Made by a program: the position numbers and the translations under genes
Shown: positions 18,385 through 28,276 of the stretch, one piece after another
Layout of the letters: the number at the start of each line of letters is the position of its first letter
Position numbering within the stretch: the first letter of the stretch is position 1
Notes under the pieces: generated by a model
What the model was told of the DNA's origin: nothing
The model's database searches: none
Seen by the model: only the letters and a program-made list of their open reading frames with translations
NCBI RefSeq assembly: GCF_040654195.1
Contig: NZ_JBFAHM010000003.1
Span: forward strand, 310,001 to 374,000
DNA from: Hamadaea sp013361475
GTDB taxonomy: Bacteria > Actinomycetota > Actinomycetes > Mycobacteriales > Micromonosporaceae
Length of the DNA stretch: 64,000 bases
Direction of reading: 5' to 3'

Positions 18385-18500
18385 CAGAGGCCAGAGCAGT
18401 TCCACCCGAGAGGGTGAGGGACCAGCGGGAGGGGTTTAGAGCACATCGCCCCGAGCGCGACGCCGGGGCGCCACCACAGGTAGACCGTGGGAGGTCAGGC

Positions 18501-19103
18501 GTGGACATCGTCGTCAAGGGACGCAACGTCGAGGTGCCCGATCACTACCGGGTGCATGTCGCCGACAAGCTGAGCAAGGTCGAGCGATATGACCAGAAGA
18601 TCCAGCGAATCGATGTCGAACTATTCCACGAGCGCAATCCGCGGCAGGCGGAGCGCTGCCAGCATGTCGAGATCACTTGTGTGAGCCGGGGGCCGGTCGT
18701 GCGGGCCGAGGCGATCTCGGGGGACTTCTACAGCGCGCTGGACCTCGCGAGCACCAAGCTGGAGCAGCGCCTGCGCCGGGCGGCCGACCGCCGCCGCGTG
18801 CATCGCGGGCGCCGGGCGCCGGTCTCGGTCGCCGCCGCGACCGCCGGGCTCGGTTTCGTCGAGCCGCCGCCGCTGGAGTCCGCCGTCCTCGACGGCGCCG
18901 CCGAGCAGCAGGACGACGAGCCGTGGCACATCGTGCGTGAGAAGGAGTTCTCGTCCGAGCCGATGACGATCGACGACGCCCTCTACCAGATGGAGCTGAT
19001 CGGGCACGACTTCTTCCTGTTCCACGACAAGGAATCGGGCCGGCCGAGCGTCGTCTACCGGCGTAAGGCCTACGACTACGGCGTGATCACGCTCGCGCCC
19101 TAG
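18501..19103 (+). CDS. hpf: Ribosome hibernation promoting factor, long form
   Basis: Binds the 30S decoding region and drives 100S dimer formation in resting cells. The 200-residue protein has the N-terminal S30AE domain (VDIVVKGRNVEVPDHYRVHV) and the C-terminal dimerisation domain ending FFLFHDKESGRPSVVYRRKA, so it is the long form. GTG 18501 is chosen because GGGAGG lies at 18489-18494 and the S30AE domain begins directly there; the frame is open 87 nt further up. Same position between comF-like gene and secA as in Mycobacterium. Confidence 0.95.
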   Translation: MDIVVKGRNVEVPDHYRVHVADKLSKVERYDQKIQRIDVELFHERNPRQAERCQHVEITCVSRGPVVRAEAISGDFYSALDLASTKLEQRLRRAADRRRVHRGRRAPVSVAAATAGLGFVEPPPLESAVLDGAAEQQDDEPWHIVREKEFSSEPMTIDDALYQMELIGHDFFLFHDKESGRPSVVYRRKAYDYGVITLAP

Positions 19104-19134
19104 CTCCACCTCTCCGCCGCTCGCACCCCCACCA

Positions 19135-19197
19135 CGTTGATCATGGAGTTGACCGTGGTGTCGCCGGTGTGTCGCGACGGGAACTCCATGATCAACG
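19135..19197. repeat. Dispersed palindromic repeat family, copy A
   Basis: Perfect 16-bp inverted arms (CGTTGATCATGGAGTT and its complement) enclose a 31-nt centre containing GCCGGTGTGTCG. Three related copies lie at 50177, 59319 and 62357. It sits between the convergent ends of hpf and the tandem GNAT gene and may also act as a terminator. Confidence 0.85.
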
Positions 19198-19212
19198 CGG
19201 TGGGGCGGCCGT

Positions 19213-20322
19213 TCACGGCAGGCGAACCCATTGGATGTCGTCGAGCCGGGTGCCGTCCGGGCCGGGCAAGCGGTGACGCATGAGCGCCTCCCGCTCGAAG
19301 CCGGCCCGCTCCAGCACCTTCTGCGACGCGACGTTCCGCGGATCCGTCCCCGCGATGACCCGGGCCACGCCGGCCTGCTCGAACGCCCAGCGGGCGACCA
19401 GGTCGGCGGCCCGCGTCGCGAAGCCGCGACCCCGGAACTCCCGGCGCAGGCTGTAGCCGATCATGCCCTCCTGCAGCCCGCGCATGAAGTAGTAGAAGCC
19501 GATGTCCCCGGCGAACTCGCCGGTCGCGGCGTCCAGGATGGTCATGTCGGCGCGGTCCCCGGCCAGCCACAGAGAACCCACCCGGGCCGCCTTGGCCGTC
19601 AAATTCGCCAGCGTCAGCTCGCTGTCGCCAAAGTTCGTTTCGGCCACCTCGGGCAGGCTGAACAGCGCCATCAGGTCGTCCGCGTCCTGCGTACGCTGCG
19701 GCCGCAGGGTCACGACCCCGTCGGTGAGCTGCCCGCCCGGCAACGGCGGCAGTCCCGGCGGGACCGGATCGCCGCTGTCGGACGCGAGGCGTACGAAGGT
19801 GACCAGGTCGTGCCGTCCGCCGTCGCGGGCGGGGGCGGCCGACCGGCGTACGCCTTCCCGCCGGAAGCCCGCCGCCAGCGCCACCTTCTGGGAACCGACG
19901 TTCTCCCATTCGGTGCAGAGTTCGATCCGGGCCAGCCCGGCCTCGAACGCGCCGGCTGCCAGCGCGCGTACGGCGGTGGTGGCGACGCCTTTGCCACGAG
20001 CCCAGGGAGCCACCCAGTAGCCGGTCTCGGCCTGTGCCCGGTCGGCCTGCGCCCGCTGGAGGCTCACCGCGCCGAGGAGATCACCCGTACGCCGATCGGT
20101 GGCGACGAAGCGTACGCCGCCCGCCGCGGCCAGCTGGGCGTTGCTCTCCGGGCTCGCCCAGTCCTCGGCGAACTCGGCGGTCATGGGCATCGGCACGTTG
20201 GGCAGGAAGCGCACGGCTTCGGGGTCGTCGAGCGCCCGGGCGACGTCGGGGGCGTCGGCCGCCCGGGGACGGCGGAGGACAAGATCGCCGGCCTCGAGGA
20301 CCTCCGGATAGGCGAACGTCAC
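19213..20322 (-). CDS. Tandem GNAT acetyltransferase (two fused domains)
   Basis: A 369-residue protein made of two GNAT N-acetyltransferase domains in tandem. Domain 1 (about 1-180) contains ETGYWVAPWARGKGVATTAV; domain 2 (about 200-369) contains IGYSLRREFRGRGFATRAAD. Both keep the Q/RxxGxG/A acetyl-CoA loop and a NVGSQKV/NVASQKV helix, so neither looks degenerate. They resemble RimJ-type enzymes; the substrate is unknown. GTG 20322 overlaps the stop of the upstream GNAT gene (GTGA), so the two are coupled. Three GNAT domains therefore come from one transcript. Confidence 0.85.
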   Translation of the reverse strand: MTFAYPEVLEAGDLVLRRPRAADAPDVARALDDPEAVRFLPNVPMPMTAEFAEDWASPESNAQLAAAGGVRFVATDRRTGDLLGAVSLQRAQADRAQAETGYWVAPWARGKGVATTAVRALAAGAFEAGLARIELCTEWENVGSQKVALAAGFRREGVRRSAAPARDGGRHDLVTFVRLASDSGDPVPPGLPPLPGGQLTDGVVTLRPQRTQDADDLMALFSLPEVAETNFGDSELTLANLTAKAARVGSLWLAGDRADMTILDAATGEFAGDIGFYYFMRGLQEGMIGYSLRREFRGRGFATRAADLVARWAFEQAGVARVIAGTDPRNVASQKVLERAGFEREALMRHRLPGPDGTRLDDIQWVRLP

Positions 20323-20915
20323 GCGAGAACCTCCACCGTCGTGCCGTCGGCCAGGTCGGCCGGGAGGAGCGAGGCGATCCACTCGTCGACCCGGCGCCCG
20401 TCCTTGCTCCCGTACGCCCGCAGCGTCCCCTCGAAGGTGAAGCCGGCCTTCTCGGCGACCCGGCGGCTCGCGACGTTGCCGACGTGGGCCTTCCACTCGA
20501 CCCGTTCGAGTCCCAGGTGCAGCAGCCCGTACGCGGCCGCCGTCCGGAGCGCGGCGGTCATGTACCCCTTGCCCCGGGCGGCCGGTCCGGTGAGGAAGCC
20601 GACGTCGGCGATCTGCGGGTCGGCCAGCACGCGGAGGTCGATCTGCCCGGCGTACGCCCCGTCGGCGTCCGCGATCACCCAGGCGGCGCCCTTCGCTCCG
20701 GCCCACCAGCCGGGGGCGTAGCCGGTGATGAAGCCGATCGCGCGGTCGCGGTCATAGCCGGGGGTCAGCGTGGTCCACCGCTGGCTCTCGGGGTCGGTGC
20801 AGGCGGTGAGAATGGCGTCCACGTCGCGCATCTCGGCCGCCCGTAACATGATCTTCTCGCCGCGGTCGGTGATCGCGCCGAGCACCGGTTGCGGCTGGTC
20901 GTAGGGGCTGCTCAT
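20319..20915 (-). CDS. GNAT family N-acetyltransferase (RimJ-like)
   Basis: A single-domain 198-residue acetyltransferase. Family motifs: ADVGFLTGPAARGKGYMTAA (acetyl-CoA binding) and WKAHVGNVASRRVAEKAGF. It starts MSSPYDQPQPVLGAITDRGE and is followed, with a 4-nt overlap, by a tandem GNAT gene of the same subfamily, suggesting local duplication. Substrate unknown. The 151-bp gap to secA carries the divergent promoters. Confidence 0.87.
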   Translation of the reverse strand: MSSPYDQPQPVLGAITDRGEKIMLRAAEMRDVDAILTACTDPESQRWTTLTPGYDRDRAIGFITGYAPGWWAGAKGAAWVIADADGAYAGQIDLRVLADPQIADVGFLTGPAARGKGYMTAALRTAAAYGLLHLGLERVEWKAHVGNVASRRVAEKAGFTFEGTLRAYGSKDGRRVDEWIASLLPADLADGTTVEVLA

Positions 20916-21027
20916 GGGTCGAGTCTGCCAGCTCGGGCAAGCGGATAAGTGTGTGCCCAGACGCGAGGTTTATGCCGCTTTAGGGGCACCCGGCCGGGCG
21001 GGGGTGGGTGAACGGCGAAACTCCGCC

Positions 21028-21033
21028 TAGGAT
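21028..21033 (+). promoter_or_regulatory. Candidate -10 box of secA
   Basis: TAGGAT fits the TANNNT -10 consensus and lies 33 nt before the secA GTG, leaving room for the AGGGGAG at about 21051-21057. The -35 is not obvious. Confidence 0.35.
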
Positions 21034-21066
21034 GGGTCGGCAGACCATCTAGGGGAGCGCTGACCC

Positions 21067-23910
<2,844 letters not shown>

Positions 23911-23924
23911 TCGAACGCCGAACA

Positions 23925-23949
23925 ACCCCGCTCCACTTCGGAGCGGGGT
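23925..23949. terminator. Terminator hairpin between secA and the convergent gene
   Basis: Perfect 10-bp stem ACCCCGCTCC / GGAGCGGGGT with loop ACTTC. It lies 15 bp after the secA stop and 9 bp from the stop of the convergent gene, so it can serve both. Confidence 0.85.
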
Positions 23950-23958
23950 CGTTTCGCG

Positions 23959-24465
23959 TCACTGGTCCAGGACGTCGGCCAATTCGCTGGGGGCGTACCA
24001 GAGCAGTTCGTGATCCTCGGCGCTGTCCACAGTGAACTGAGCGTCCGGATCGCCGGCGGCCGCCTGATCGACGACCTCGGCGGCCGCCGCGACGGCGGAC
24101 TCGGCGTCGGCGTCGTCCACGTGGATCGCGGCCACGTCGGTGAGCCGCACCGCCGCCGAGACCTGGATCGCGCTGGAGCCGAGCTCGCCGTCCTGCTGCC
24201 GGACCGCGCCGGCGGCCACGTCGGCCGAGACCACCACCCGGCGGCGGGCCGCCGCGGCGTCCGCGTGCAGCAGCCGGAGGGCGTCCTGGGCCGCGCGGGT
24301 GAACGCGACGTACTCCAGCTCCTCCTCATCGCCTTCCACATACCACTCGCGCAGCGCCGGTGTGACGGCGTGCGCCGCCACCGGCGCCACCTCCCCGGCC
24401 GTGCGCGCCTCGGCGAGCATCGGCAGCGTCGCCGCCAGGTAGACCCGGACCTTGCCCTCGGCCAC
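23959..24465 (-). CDS. DUF6912-like conserved actinobacterial protein
   Basis: A 168-residue soluble protein starting MAEGKVRVYLAATLPMLAEA; VRVYLAATL at the start, EWYVEGDEEELEYVAFTRAA and the acidic C-terminal half match a conserved actinobacterial family of unknown function (DUF6912). No membrane segment or catalytic motif is visible. GTG at residue 6 is an alternative start. It converges on secA and is divergent from the small HTH gene. Confidence 0.7.
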   Translation of the reverse strand: MAEGKVRVYLAATLPMLAEARTAGEVAPVAAHAVTPALREWYVEGDEEELEYVAFTRAAQDALRLLHADAAAARRRVVVSADVAAGAVRQQDGELGSSAIQVSAAVRLTDVAAIHVDDADAESAVAAAAEVVDQAAAGDPDAQFTVDSAEDHELLWYAPSELADVLDQ

Positions 24466-24560
24466 CCTGCCTCCTCCACGTCGTCTGTTGCACCCCGCTC
24501 TTCATACACCTCGCCGCCGCGCGTCGCGGGCACGACCGGCTTGCATCCTTACCGTCGCGT

Positions 24561-24582
24561 GGCAAACTTAGGCAAACGCAGG
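24561..24582 (+). repeat. 10-bp direct repeats GGCAAACNNA upstream of the HTH gene
   Basis: GGCAAACTTA GGCAAACGCA followed by GG: two full units and the start of a third, with 10-bp period, ending 17 bp before the HTH start codon. They overlap the expected -10/+1 region (TTGCAT at 24541-24546 with a 17-18 bp spacer). The same array occurs before the next gene at 24874-24895. Confidence 0.75.
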
Positions 24583-24599
24583 CTGGTGAGGTCTTCCGG

Positions 24600-24848
24600 A
24601 TGGAACAACGCCGTTTCCTCGAACTGAACGACGTGGCCGAGGAGCTGAACATCTCCTTCGCCCAGGTCTACGCGCTCGTGCGGCGAGGGGACCTGCCCGC
24701 GATCAAGATCGGTGGGCGCGGTCAGTGGCGCGTGGAGCGCGCCAAGCTCGAAGACTTCATCTCCAGGATGTACGCGGAGACCGCCGATTTCATCCGCGAC
24801 AATCCATTTGTGGGCGGCGATCTACCGGAGCTTGACAAACCGCGCTAG
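24600..24848 (+). CDS. Small MerR/excisionase-type helix-turn-helix protein
   Basis: An 82-residue protein, almost entirely a winged-helix DNA-binding domain of the HTH_17 type: LELNDVAEELNISFAQVYAL, then VRRGDLPAIKIGGRGQWRVE with the wing, and KLEDFISRMYAETADFIRDN. It is distantly like BldC and phage excisionases but lies in a conserved core context without integrase. Head-to-tail 10-bp repeats before this gene and before the next suggest it regulates both. ATG 24600 is the only good start; a GAGGTC lies 7-9 nt upstream. Confidence 0.85.
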   Translation: MEQRRFLELNDVAEELNISFAQVYALVRRGDLPAIKIGGRGQWRVERAKLEDFISRMYAETADFIRDNPFVGGDLPELDKPR

Positions 24849-24860
24849 TCTGTCTACACC
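24832..24860 (+). promoter_or_regulatory. Candidate promoter of the Rv3235-like gene
   Basis: TTGACA (24832-24837), a 17-bp spacer and TACACC (24855-24860). The -35 lies inside the end of the HTH gene; the direct repeats at 24874-24895 begin just after the expected transcription start. An alternative -10, TAGTCT at 24846, is too close to this -35. Confidence 0.45.
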
Positions 24861-24873
24861 ACATCGTGGTAAA

Positions 24874-24895
24874 GGCAAACCGAGGCAAACTGAGG
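24874..24895 (+). repeat. 10-bp direct repeats GGCAAACNNA upstream of the Rv3235-like gene
   Basis: GGCAAACCGA GGCAAACTGA followed by GG, the same unit, period and copy number as the array at 24561-24582. The exact reuse before two neighbouring genes marks it as a probable operator, most simply for the HTH protein encoded between the arrays. Confidence 0.75.
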
Positions 24896-24950
24896 GAACT
24901 CGCGAAGTGAGGAACTCGGTCGCCGACTCAAGCGAAACGGAGGGTCTGCG

Positions 24951-25427
24951 ATGACTTCCGTGCACCGGCTGCTCCCGGCACCGGCCCACGAGCCACCCTG
25001 CGCGGACGAGATCGCACCCGCGACGGTCGCCATCGCCGCGCCCGAGGAGGCGCTGCCCCTGGCCGCGCTCGTCGGCGCCTCTGGAGTCTGCCAGACCGCC
25101 GCCCGTCGTTTCCTGATGCTCTGCCTCGAGGTGTGCCAGGGCTTCCGGCCCAGCGCCCAGCTGGCCCGGATCTGCCGTCCGGCCGAAGCCGTGCAGATCA
25201 CCGAGGAGATCTCCCGCCTGGCCAAGCGCGTCGGCGAGCTGCGCCCGCGTAACGCCGCCCGGGGTGCCGCCGTGAAGCCCCGCCGCCTGCGCGTCTGCGA
25301 GCCGCGTCCGGGCATCGGCGAGGCCGCGGTGGTACTCAACGCGCACGGCACGGTGATCGCCTTCGCCTTCCGCATCGAGCGGCAGGACGACGGGGCCTGG
25401 CTGGCGACCGCCGCCGTCCTTCTCTGA
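24951..25427 (+). CDS. Rv3235-like conserved protein
   Basis: A 158-residue protein starting MTSVHRLLPAPAHEPPCADE. The C-terminal 85 residues (helical ITEEISRLAKRVGELRPRNA, then beta-rich RLRVCEPRPGIGEAAVVLNA and VIAFAFRIERQDDGAWLATA) match the Rv3235 family, an actinobacterial group of unknown function that also lies near secA in Mycobacterium. No signal peptide. Probably controlled by the repeats at 24874. ATG 24951 follows an AGGGTC, a weak site. Confidence 0.7.
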   Translation: MTSVHRLLPAPAHEPPCADEIAPATVAIAAPEEALPLAALVGASGVCQTAARRFLMLCLEVCQGFRPSAQLARICRPAEAVQITEEISRLAKRVGELRPRNAARGAAVKPRRLRVCEPRPGIGEAAVVLNAHGTVIAFAFRIERQDDGAWLATAAVLL

Positions 25428-25451
25428 TCCGCCCCGCCTGGTCCGCAGGCC

Positions 25452-26369
25452 TCAGGCGGCCGGCTTCTTGATGGTCCGGCCGTAGAGAATCAGCGCTGCC
25501 AGCGCACCGATGAAGAAGACCACGAGTGCCTGGTTCGTGCGGTTGCCGTTGCCCCAGCCGAAGAGGACCTTGTCGTAGTCGCTGAACGCGGTCGTCAGGT
25601 CGATCAGGCGGGCCGCACCGACGCGCGTGAAGATCTCCGCCAGGCCGATGATCAGCCCCGGTAGCGCTCCGGCGAAGGCGTACGCCGCGAAGACGAGCCG
25701 GTTGTCCTTGACCCGGATCGGGCCGCCTCGGCGCAGCAGGATGAAGGCCACGATCCCGGCGACGAGGCCCTGGACGAGCGCTTCCGTCATGCCGATGTAG
25801 CCCGAGGCGCTGTAGCGGGCGGCGACCGTGCCGTCGTCGCCGAACAGCTTGAGCAGCGGCTCGGAGAAGTGGCCGACGAGGTAACCCAGGACGATGACGG
25901 GCAGCGTCGCGGTCAGCCCGGCTTGCAGCATCCTGGCCGGCCGGAGGGTGCCGATGCCCCCGCCCAGGAGAGCCGCGACGCCGATCGCGGCGGCCACCGC
26001 CGTCTCCAGCCCGCGCTGCAGCCCGTAGCCGAGGAGAACTGTGCCGAACGCGAGGGCGCCGACGACCAGGCCGGTCCCGAAGCCCGCGAGGATCCGCGTA
26101 CGCGTCCGGGCGATCCCGAGGGTCACCGCGAAGCCGGCGGCGATCCCGGCGAACAGCGCCGCCTGCACGAGGGCCGGGAGCGAGAGGGCTGCCGTGCTCA
26201 GGGCGACGTCGCCGGAGCTGCCGTGCAGCGTCCCGCGCGCGACCGCGAGGGTGACCGCGAGCCAGACCAGGCCGACGGCGGCGATCGCCGTGGGTACGCC
26301 GGTCTTGATCGCGGGGGTGTCCTGCGCGCTCGAAGCGGGGGCACGGTCGGCGATACCGGTCTTGGTCAT
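25452..26369 (-). CDS. Polytopic membrane protein of unknown function
   Basis: Not recognised. A 305-residue protein with a hydrophilic N-terminus (MTKTGIADRAPASSAQDTPA) and about eight hydrophobic segments. Conserved-looking polar stretches include GHFSEPLLKLFGDDGTVAAR and TTAFSDYDKVLFGWGNGNRT. No transporter signature is evident. AAGGAG lies 8 nt before ATG 26369. It is divergent from pruA with 161 bp between the starts and convergent with the Rv3235-like gene. Confidence 0.65.
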   Translation of the reverse strand: MTKTGIADRAPASSAQDTPAIKTGVPTAIAAVGLVWLAVTLAVARGTLHGSSGDVALSTAALSLPALVQAALFAGIAAGFAVTLGIARTRTRILAGFGTGLVVGALAFGTVLLGYGLQRGLETAVAAAIGVAALLGGGIGTLRPARMLQAGLTATLPVIVLGYLVGHFSEPLLKLFGDDGTVAARYSASGYIGMTEALVQGLVAGIVAFILLRRGGPIRVKDNRLVFAAYAFAGALPGLIIGLAEIFTRVGAARLIDLTTAFSDYDKVLFGWGNGNRTNQALVVFFIGALAALILYGRTIKKPAA

Positions 26370-26530
26370 GGAATCTCCTTGATGAGGGGCGGCCCAAGCG
26401 TATCGACCCGGGCTGGGAGAGACGGATGGCGGTTGTCACACGGGGATCCGGGACCCGATGTCAGGAACGAACGGGCATGCAAGGATGTATGCGAGACCTT
26501 GCCACCGCAGCCAACGTCTGGGAGCACACC

Positions 26531-28159
26531 ATGGATGCCCTGTTCGTCACGCCGGAACCCCGGAACGAACCGGTACGCGACTACGCCCCCGGCAGCCCCG
26601 AACGGGCCGCCCTCGAAGGCCGGCTGGCCGAACTGGCCGCCGACCGCGTAGACCTGACGATGACCGTCGACGGGCAGCAGCGTATGGCGGGCGGCGAGGC
26701 CATCGAGGTCGTCCAGCCGCACAAGCATGCGCACGTGCTGGGAGTCACCCACAATGCGACTAACGCCGACGCGGTGGCGGCGGTGACGGCGGCGAAGAAG
26801 GCCGCCCCCATGTGGCGGGAACTTCCCTTCGAAGACCGCGCCGGGATCTTCCTGAAGGCGGCGGAGCTGCTGGCCGGACCCTGGCGCAGCACGCTCAACG
26901 CGGCGACGATGCTCGGCCAGTCGAAGACGGCCTACCAGGCCGAGATCGACTCGGCCTGCGAGCTGATCGACTTCCTGCGGTTCAACGTCCACTTCGGGCA
27001 CAAGCTCCTCGGTGAGCAGCCGAACTCGTCGGCCGGAATCTGGAACCGCTTCGACCACCGCCCGCTCGAGGGCTTCGTCTACGCCGTGACGCCGTTCAAC
27101 TTCACCGCGATCGCGGGCAACCTGCCGATGTCGCCGGCGCTGATGGGCAACACGGTGGTCTGGAAGCCCGCCCACACCCAGCAGTTCGCCGCCCACTACA
27201 TCATGCGCCTGTTCGAGGCGGCCGGCCTGCCGCCCGGCGTGATCAACATGGTGACCGGCGACGGGATCGCCGTCTCCGACGTGACGCTCAGCGACCCCGA
27301 TCTGGCCGGCATCCACTTCACCGGCTCGACCCGGGTGTTCCAGCACCTGTGGCGGACGGTCGGCGAGAACATCGAGAAGTACCGGTCCTACCCGCGGATC
27401 GTCGGCGAGACCGGCGGCAAGGACTTCGTCGTGGCGCACCCGAGCGCCGACCCGAAGGCGCTGGTCACGGCCCTCGTCCGGGGGGCCTTCGAATACCAGG
27501 GGCAGAAGTGCTCGGCGGCGTCGCGGGCCTACGTGCCGCGGTCGCTGTGGGAGGCGGGCGTACGCGACGAAGTGGCCGCCACCGCCGACGCGTTGACCTA
27601 TGGCGACGTCACCGACCTGAGCAACTTCGGCGGCGCCGTGATCGACGCGCGGGCCTTCGCCAAGCACAAGAACGTGCTGGAGCTGGTGGGCAAGGACGAC
27701 GCGTGCACCGTCATCGCCGGTGGCACCTGCGACGACAGCGTCGGCTACTTCGTGCGGCCGACTGTCGTGGAGTGCAGCGACCCGGCGCACGAGATCTTCA
27801 CGACCGAGTACTTCGGCCCGATCTTGGCGGTCTACGTCTACGACGACGCCGACTTCGAGGCGACCGTACGCCAGGCCGAGAACGTCGCGCCCTACGCGCT
27901 CACGGGTTCGATCTTCGCGACCGACCGCCGGGTGATCGAGTGGGCCTCGAAGGAGCTGCGGTTCGCCGCGGGCAACTTCTACATCAACGACAAGCCGACC
28001 GGCGCGGTCGTCGGGCAGCAGCCGTTCGGCGGCGCCCGGGCGTCGGGCACCAACGACAAGGCGGGGTCCTGGCAGAACCTCGTGCGGTGGATGTCGCCCC
28101 GCACGATCAAGGAGACGTTCGTCCCGCCGACGGACTACCGCTATCCCCACATGGGGTGA
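26531..28159 (+). CDS. pruA: L-glutamate gamma-semialdehyde dehydrogenase (P5C dehydrogenase)
   Basis: NAD-dependent aldehyde dehydrogenase that oxidises glutamate semialdehyde/P5C to glutamate, the second step of proline catabolism. The 542-residue protein carries VYAVTPFNFTAIAGNLPMSP (cofactor site), FTGSTRVF, the general base region VGETGGKDFVVAHPSA, and the catalytic Cys327 in EYQGQKCSAASRAYVP. ATG 26531 (MDALFVTPEP) is preferred over the longer open frame because GGGAG lies 6 nt upstream and it matches family starts. The usual partner putA (proline dehydrogenase) is not in the window. Confidence 0.95.
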   Translation: MDALFVTPEPRNEPVRDYAPGSPERAALEGRLAELAADRVDLTMTVDGQQRMAGGEAIEVVQPHKHAHVLGVTHNATNADAVAAVTAAKKAAPMWRELPFEDRAGIFLKAAELLAGPWRSTLNAATMLGQSKTAYQAEIDSACELIDFLRFNVHFGHKLLGEQPNSSAGIWNRFDHRPLEGFVYAVTPFNFTAIAGNLPMSPALMGNTVVWKPAHTQQFAAHYIMRLFEAAGLPPGVINMVTGDGIAVSDVTLSDPDLAGIHFTGSTRVFQHLWRTVGENIEKYRSYPRIVGETGGKDFVVAHPSADPKALVTALVRGAFEYQGQKCSAASRAYVPRSLWEAGVRDEVAATADALTYGDVTDLSNFGGAVIDARAFAKHKNVLELVGKDDACTVIAGGTCDDSVGYFVRPTVVECSDPAHEIFTTEYFGPILAVYVYDDADFEATVRQAENVAPYALTGSIFATDRRVIEWASKELRFAAGNFYINDKPTGAVVGQQPFGGARASGTNDKAGSWQNLVRWMSPRTIKETFVPPTDYRYPHMG

Positions 28160-28210
28160 CCTCTGGCGTCGCCTCCTCGGGGCTACGCTGAGCGATCGCG
28201 CAGGTCCGCC

Positions 28211-28226
28211 GGGGTGACGTCACCCC
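28211..28226. promoter_or_regulatory. 16-bp perfect palindrome, possible operator
   Basis: GGGGTGACGTCACCCC is perfectly self-complementary and lies 51 bp after the pruA stop and 51 bp before the proposed start of the next gene. TGACGTCA cores are common regulator sites. A GTG inside it (28214) is a formal alternative start for the next gene. Confidence 0.4.
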
Positions 28227-28236
28227 CGATGTTGTC

Positions 28237-28274
28237 CACAGCCCTCGCCGGGCGATTGACCGGCGAGGGCTGTG
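28237..28274 (+). promoter_or_regulatory. 15-bp stem-loop covering the ribosome binding site of the next gene
   Basis: CACAGCCCTCGCCGG (28237-28251) pairs perfectly with CCGGCGAGGGCTGTG (28260-28274) around an 8-nt loop. The 3' arm contains GGCGAGGG, the likely Shine-Dalgarno for GTG 28277. It may be a terminator of pruA without a U-tract, or a translation-control hairpin. Confidence 0.5.
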
Positions 28275-28276
28275 CC

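Noticed and set aside
18385..18500. Riboswitch in the hpf leader (GAGGGACC-like words)
   Set aside because: Only short similarity to SAM-type words without the rest of the core; one weak hairpin. Not enough to call.
24600..24848. Phage excisionase and possible prophage
   Set aside because: No integrase, attachment site or phage genes nearby; the gene lies in a conserved core neighbourhood next to secA.
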